From CBDUBS01 sp965365445 (lineage in GTDB: Bacteria; Bacteroidota; Rhodothermia; Rhodothermales; DASSAV01): 15,631 nucleotides of DNA. Numbering within the stretch: the first letter of the stretch is position 1; the number at the start of each line of letters is the position of its first letter. The notes under the pieces are model-generated. The model had not been told where the DNA came from. It did no database searches and was given only the letters and a program-made list of their open reading frames with translations. The position numbers were made by a program, and so were the translations under genes. The DNA is taken from positions 1 to 15,631 of the forward strand of contig CBDUBS010000077.1 of NCBI GenBank assembly GCA_965365445.1, written 5' to 3'. Below, one piece after another: positions 13,732-15,631 of this stretch.

Positions 13732-14756
13732 GGCAGATTGCGCAGCACCTCCTCTGTAAGTACTTTCGCCGTTGCCGCCGCGCCGTTGGCGTTGTAATGG
13801 TCGTCGATGGTGAAGTAGGCGTCGCGGCCGGAGCGTTCCTCCGCCCGTATAGCCGGCAGCAGATCCATGGTGCGTATCCCGGTCTTCTCCGCCCAGCGCG
13901 TTATGGTTTGCTGTAGGGTATCCGTAACCTCCCGTCCCGTGTTCTCGAACCCGATTCGGCTCATCGCGTCGAGGTAGGCGGCGTCGGCCTGATATTTGGA
14001 GGGCAACAGCACCAGTCGAAATACGGCGTTCGGAAACTGGTCCCTGACGGCCCGGATGTTGTCCCTCGTATTGGGGTCCTCTACGAATCGGGCCGCCATC
14101 CTGCGGTAATACGCCTCGTTGTCGCCGAGCGCCCCTCGCTTCAGCAGGCCCGGATTGATCCGTCCCTTGCAGGTCTGCTCCTTGAGCACCGGATCGACAT
14201 CGTAATCATGAACATAGGCGTATACGCACTCGTGTTCGGTCGCGCGGCGCAGGGCAGTATCGATCAGCCGATATACGTGCCGGTTCACGATCCATTTCTG
14301 CCGTTCTCGCCCGGTTGTGGTAACGTCGTTATCGACGTACAGGGCAAGGAATACCACATCCGGCTCGAAGTCCGCAAACCGCCGGGCAATCCGGAGGTAG
14401 CCGTTGGTCGAGGCGCCCGAGTCGCCGAGGTTCCACACTTCCACAGGCCGATCCAGCCGCTCGCGCAAGGACGCTTCCATGAGGGCCGGTATAGTGCCCT
14501 CCTGCCCGATGCCCACTCCGTACACAAACGAATCGCCGATGACGAAAACGCGCAAAGCATCCGTCGGCTTCTTCTTCTGAAACGTATCGTCGCGGAACCC
14601 CTGTTCGTTGAGGGATGCCGTATAGGTGAACTCGTAATTCACGACCTCTATCTCGCCGCCGTCGGAACGCGCGGCTTCGAATCCGGTCCAGACGAGTTCC
14701 GTGGCGACGATGCTCACTACGAGCGCGCCTGCCAGGAGGCTGATATTTCCAAGCAT
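13728..14756 (-). CDS. SGNH/GDSL-family hydrolase with N-terminal membrane anchor
   Basis: This is an SGNH-fold esterase or O-acyltransferase-like protein of 342 residues. It begins with one hydrophobic segment (ISLLAGALVVSIVATELVW), so the catalytic part is probably outside the inner membrane. Block I is FVIGDSFVYGVG (Ser76), block II LGDSGASTNGY (Gly and Asn), block III LALYVDND (Asn143), and block V TIDDHYNANG (Asp318 and His320, the D-x-H form seen in AlgX/AlgJ-like acetyltransferases). The ATG at 14756 is preferred to a TTG at 14765, three codons earlier. It is the last gene of a minus-strand set after carbamoyltransferase, SxtJ and a DUF5989 gene, the place taken by the GDSL-lipase gene sxtL in saxitoxin clusters. 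Its job may be acyl or carbamoyl handling on the same product; that is inference. Confidence 0.88.
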   Translation of the reverse strand: MLGNISLLAGALVVSIVATELVWTGFEAARSDGGEIEVVNYEFTYTASLNEQGFRDDTFQKKKPTDALRVFVIGDSFVYGVGIGQEGTIPALMEASLRERLDRPVEVWNLGDSGASTNGYLRIARRFADFEPDVVFLALYVDNDVTTTGRERQKWIVNRHVYRLIDTALRRATEHECVYAYVHDYDVDPVLKEQTCKGRINPGLLKRGALGDNEAYYRRMAARFVEDPNTRDNIRAVRDQFPNAVFRLVLLPSKYQADAAYLDAMSRIGFENTGREVTDTLQQTITRWAEKTGIRTMDLLPAIRAEERSGRDAYFTIDDHYNANGAAATAKVLTEEVLRNLP

Positions 14757-14786
14757 GGCTTTCAAGCGGACGATCCCGTACCGGCG

Positions 14787-14945
14787 TCAGAACAGCGCGT
14801 AGATGAACGGGGCCAGCGCCGAGCCCTGCGCAAAAACGATGAGGAGCGAAATAAGGAGCAGGAACACCACGATGGGCGTAAGCCACCACTTCTTTCGCAC
14901 CCTCAGGAAATCCCACACGAGGGAGAGTTTGGAACGGCGTGCCAT
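14787..14945 (-). CDS. DUF5989 (SxtK-like) small membrane protein, 52 residues
   Basis: This gene is easily missed because of its size. It encodes MARRSKLSLVWDFLRVRKKW, then one hydrophobic helix (LTPIVVFLLLISLLIVFAQ), then the tail GSALAPFIYALF. The FLRxRKKWW...PI...LL...QGSALAPFIYxLF pattern is that of DUF5989, a single-span membrane family found beside SxtJ and carbamoyltransferase genes; sxtK of saxitoxin clusters is of similar size and position. The basic N-terminus should stay inside the cell. Its function is unknown; a scaffold or partner for SxtJ is a plausible guess. ATG at 14943-14945 follows the SxtJ stop by 19 bases, and the SGNH gene starts 30 bases after its stop, consistent with one operon. 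Confidence 0.87.
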   Translation of the reverse strand: MARRSKLSLVWDFLRVRKKWWLTPIVVFLLLISLLIVFAQGSALAPFIYALF

Positions 14946-14964
14946 AGCATCCGGTAGCTTGGAT

Positions 14965-15453
14965 TCAGAATGGTTTATCCGGTCGGGTGGCCGGGCCGTC
15001 CGGCTCCACGGGTTCCCAGTACGAAGCCCGCGATTTTTCCCACCGTAGCTGCAACAGGTCCTTGCCGGTAAGTCGGACGAGCAGACCTACCGGGGCGATG
15101 ACCAGGAAATAGGTCAGCGTGAGGATAACGTACGTCATGACGACGGACATCACCCCCGCCGCCTTCATCCAGACGCGCTCGACGGGCGCCAGCATCCCCG
15201 GCGCTGCGGCGGCAAGGGCAAGCAGCAGGCCGGCCGCTCCCAGGAACACATACCCGCTCGGACGACCCTTCCACAGCAGCCAGCCGCCTATGGCCGAAAG
15301 CGGCGCCGCCACGACCAGCGCGAACGTACGCAGTTCCCGGTCCGGTTTGCGCCGTGGAGGGTCCGGCAGCGGGGTCTGCTGCCAGTTGAAGGGTCCGGGG
15401 ATCAGGGCCGGCCGGGTTTCTTCCGATGGGAAGGTCGGGGGTACAGATTGCAT
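14965..15453 (-). CDS. SxtJ-family membrane protein
   Basis: This is a membrane protein of 162 residues. A proline-rich soluble N-terminus (about 1-40) is followed by hydrophobic stretches at about 44-62 (FALVVAAPLSAIGGWLLW), 67-88 (GYVFLGAAGLLLALAAA) and 98-124 (VMSVVMTYVILTLTYFLVIA), then PVGLLVRLTGKDLLQLRW and SYWEP. The PxGLxxRLxGKDxLxxxW...SYW ending is diagnostic of the SxtJ family. Function is unknown. The ATG at 15451-15453 follows the carbamoyltransferase stop by two bases (TGACCATG arrangement), which strongly suggests translational coupling and rules out the longer upstream frame. Belongs to the four-gene module with the carbamoyltransferase, DUF5989 and SGNH genes. Confidence 0.88.
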   Translation of the reverse strand: MQSVPPTFPSEETRPALIPGPFNWQQTPLPDPPRRKPDRELRTFALVVAAPLSAIGGWLLWKGRPSGYVFLGAAGLLLALAAAAPGMLAPVERVWMKAAGVMSVVMTYVILTLTYFLVIAPVGLLVRLTGKDLLQLRWEKSRASYWEPVEPDGPATRPDKPF

Positions 15454-15455
15454 GG

Positions 15456-15631
15456 TCAATCCAGTTCGTAGGCGGCCTGCCAGTCCTCGTGTTCCTCGTA
15501 CCGGGGTTGTTCCTGCTTGAACAATATAACATCCTCCAGCACCAGCACATCCATCTCGGTGCGCATGAAACATCGGTAGGCATCTTCCGGCGTACACACG
15601 ATGGGTTCCCCCCGAACGTTGAACGACGTGT
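15456..15631 (-). CDS. Carbamoyltransferase (NodU/CmcH/SxtI type), C-terminal end only
   Basis: Only the last 57 residues are in the window; the 5' part lies beyond the right edge. The sequence TSFNVRGEPIVCTPEDAYRC, then FMRTEMDVLVLEDVILFK, matches the C-terminus of the NodU/CmcH carbamoyltransferases. In these the YrdC-like domain ends with the (N)TSFNxxGEPIV motif. The enzymes use carbamoyl phosphate and ATP to carbamoylate a hydroxyl on a sugar or natural product. The acidic tail after the domain (EQPRYEEHEDWQAAYELD) is short, as usual. Its TGA is two bases before the SxtJ ATG. The target molecule cannot be inferred from this fragment. Confidence 0.9.
   Translation of the reverse strand, partial: TSFNVRGEPIVCTPEDAYRCFMRTEMDVLVLEDVILFKQEQPRYEEHEDWQAAYELD

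Noticed and set aside
13728..15631. Saxitoxin biosynthesis
   Set aside because: Only the accessory carbamoylation set is present; none of the core toxin genes (such as the polyketide synthase or amidinotransferase) is in view, and such modules occur widely without toxin.
1..15631. CRISPR arrays, tRNA or rRNA genes, insertion sequences, phage genes
   Set aside because: No spaced direct repeats, cloverleaf sequences, transposase or phage motifs were found on reading both strands.

Overview
The window is about 60% G+C by eye and is densely packed with short intergenic gaps. Several lines suggest a member of the Bacteroidota/Rhodothermota group, perhaps Rhodothermales: few clear Shine-Dalgarno sites, several candidate promoters of the TTTG / TAnnTTTG type, and protein styles that fit that group. 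No species is claimed. I see no rRNA, tRNA, CRISPR array, insertion sequence or prophage. No stretch over 300 bases lacks a gene; the longest gap is 8475-8701, between two divergent genes.

Layout. (1) 1-2805, minus strand: uvsE (UV endonuclease), an ECF sigma factor and purB (adenylosuccinate lyase, cut by the left edge). (2) 2952-5816, plus: a polyphosphate kinase 1 of 954 residues with an added cyclic-nucleotide-binding-like domain and a further C-terminal module. (3) 5860-7607: a METTL7-like methyltransferase (minus) divergent from an EamA/DMT transporter (plus), with an inverted repeat touching the transporter start. (4) 7611-9763: purU (minus) divergent from class I fbp (plus). (5) 9778-11707, minus: a stand-alone response regulator and a divergent TrmA/RlmCD-family RNA methyltransferase, separated by a gap holding two palindromes. 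(6) 11700-13731, plus: a secreted PF00756-type esterase followed by three small genes of unknown function (76, 134 and 69 residues). (7) 13728-15631, minus: the end of a NodU/CmcH-type carbamoyltransferase, an SxtJ-family membrane protein, a 52-residue DUF5989 protein and an SGNH hydrolase.

How the genes fit together. purB and purU touch purine and one-carbon metabolism, fbp is gluconeogenic, uvsE is DNA repair, and ppk1 with the ECF sigma factor suggests stress physiology. These look like scattered chromosomal housekeeping genes rather than one pathway. The exception is region 7, a real four-gene module. Its gene order (carbamoyltransferase, SxtJ, tiny DUF5989 protein, SGNH/GDSL hydrolase) matches sxtI-sxtJ-sxtK-sxtL of cyanobacterial saxitoxin clusters, but with no toxin-core genes in view. 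It is best read as a portable carbamoylation/surface-modification cassette.

The most notable items are the extended PPK1 fusion and its tyrosine at the second catalytic-histidine position, the SxtIJKL-like module, the interlocked 5' ends of the RNA methyltransferase and esterase, and the divergent motifs of that methyltransferase.
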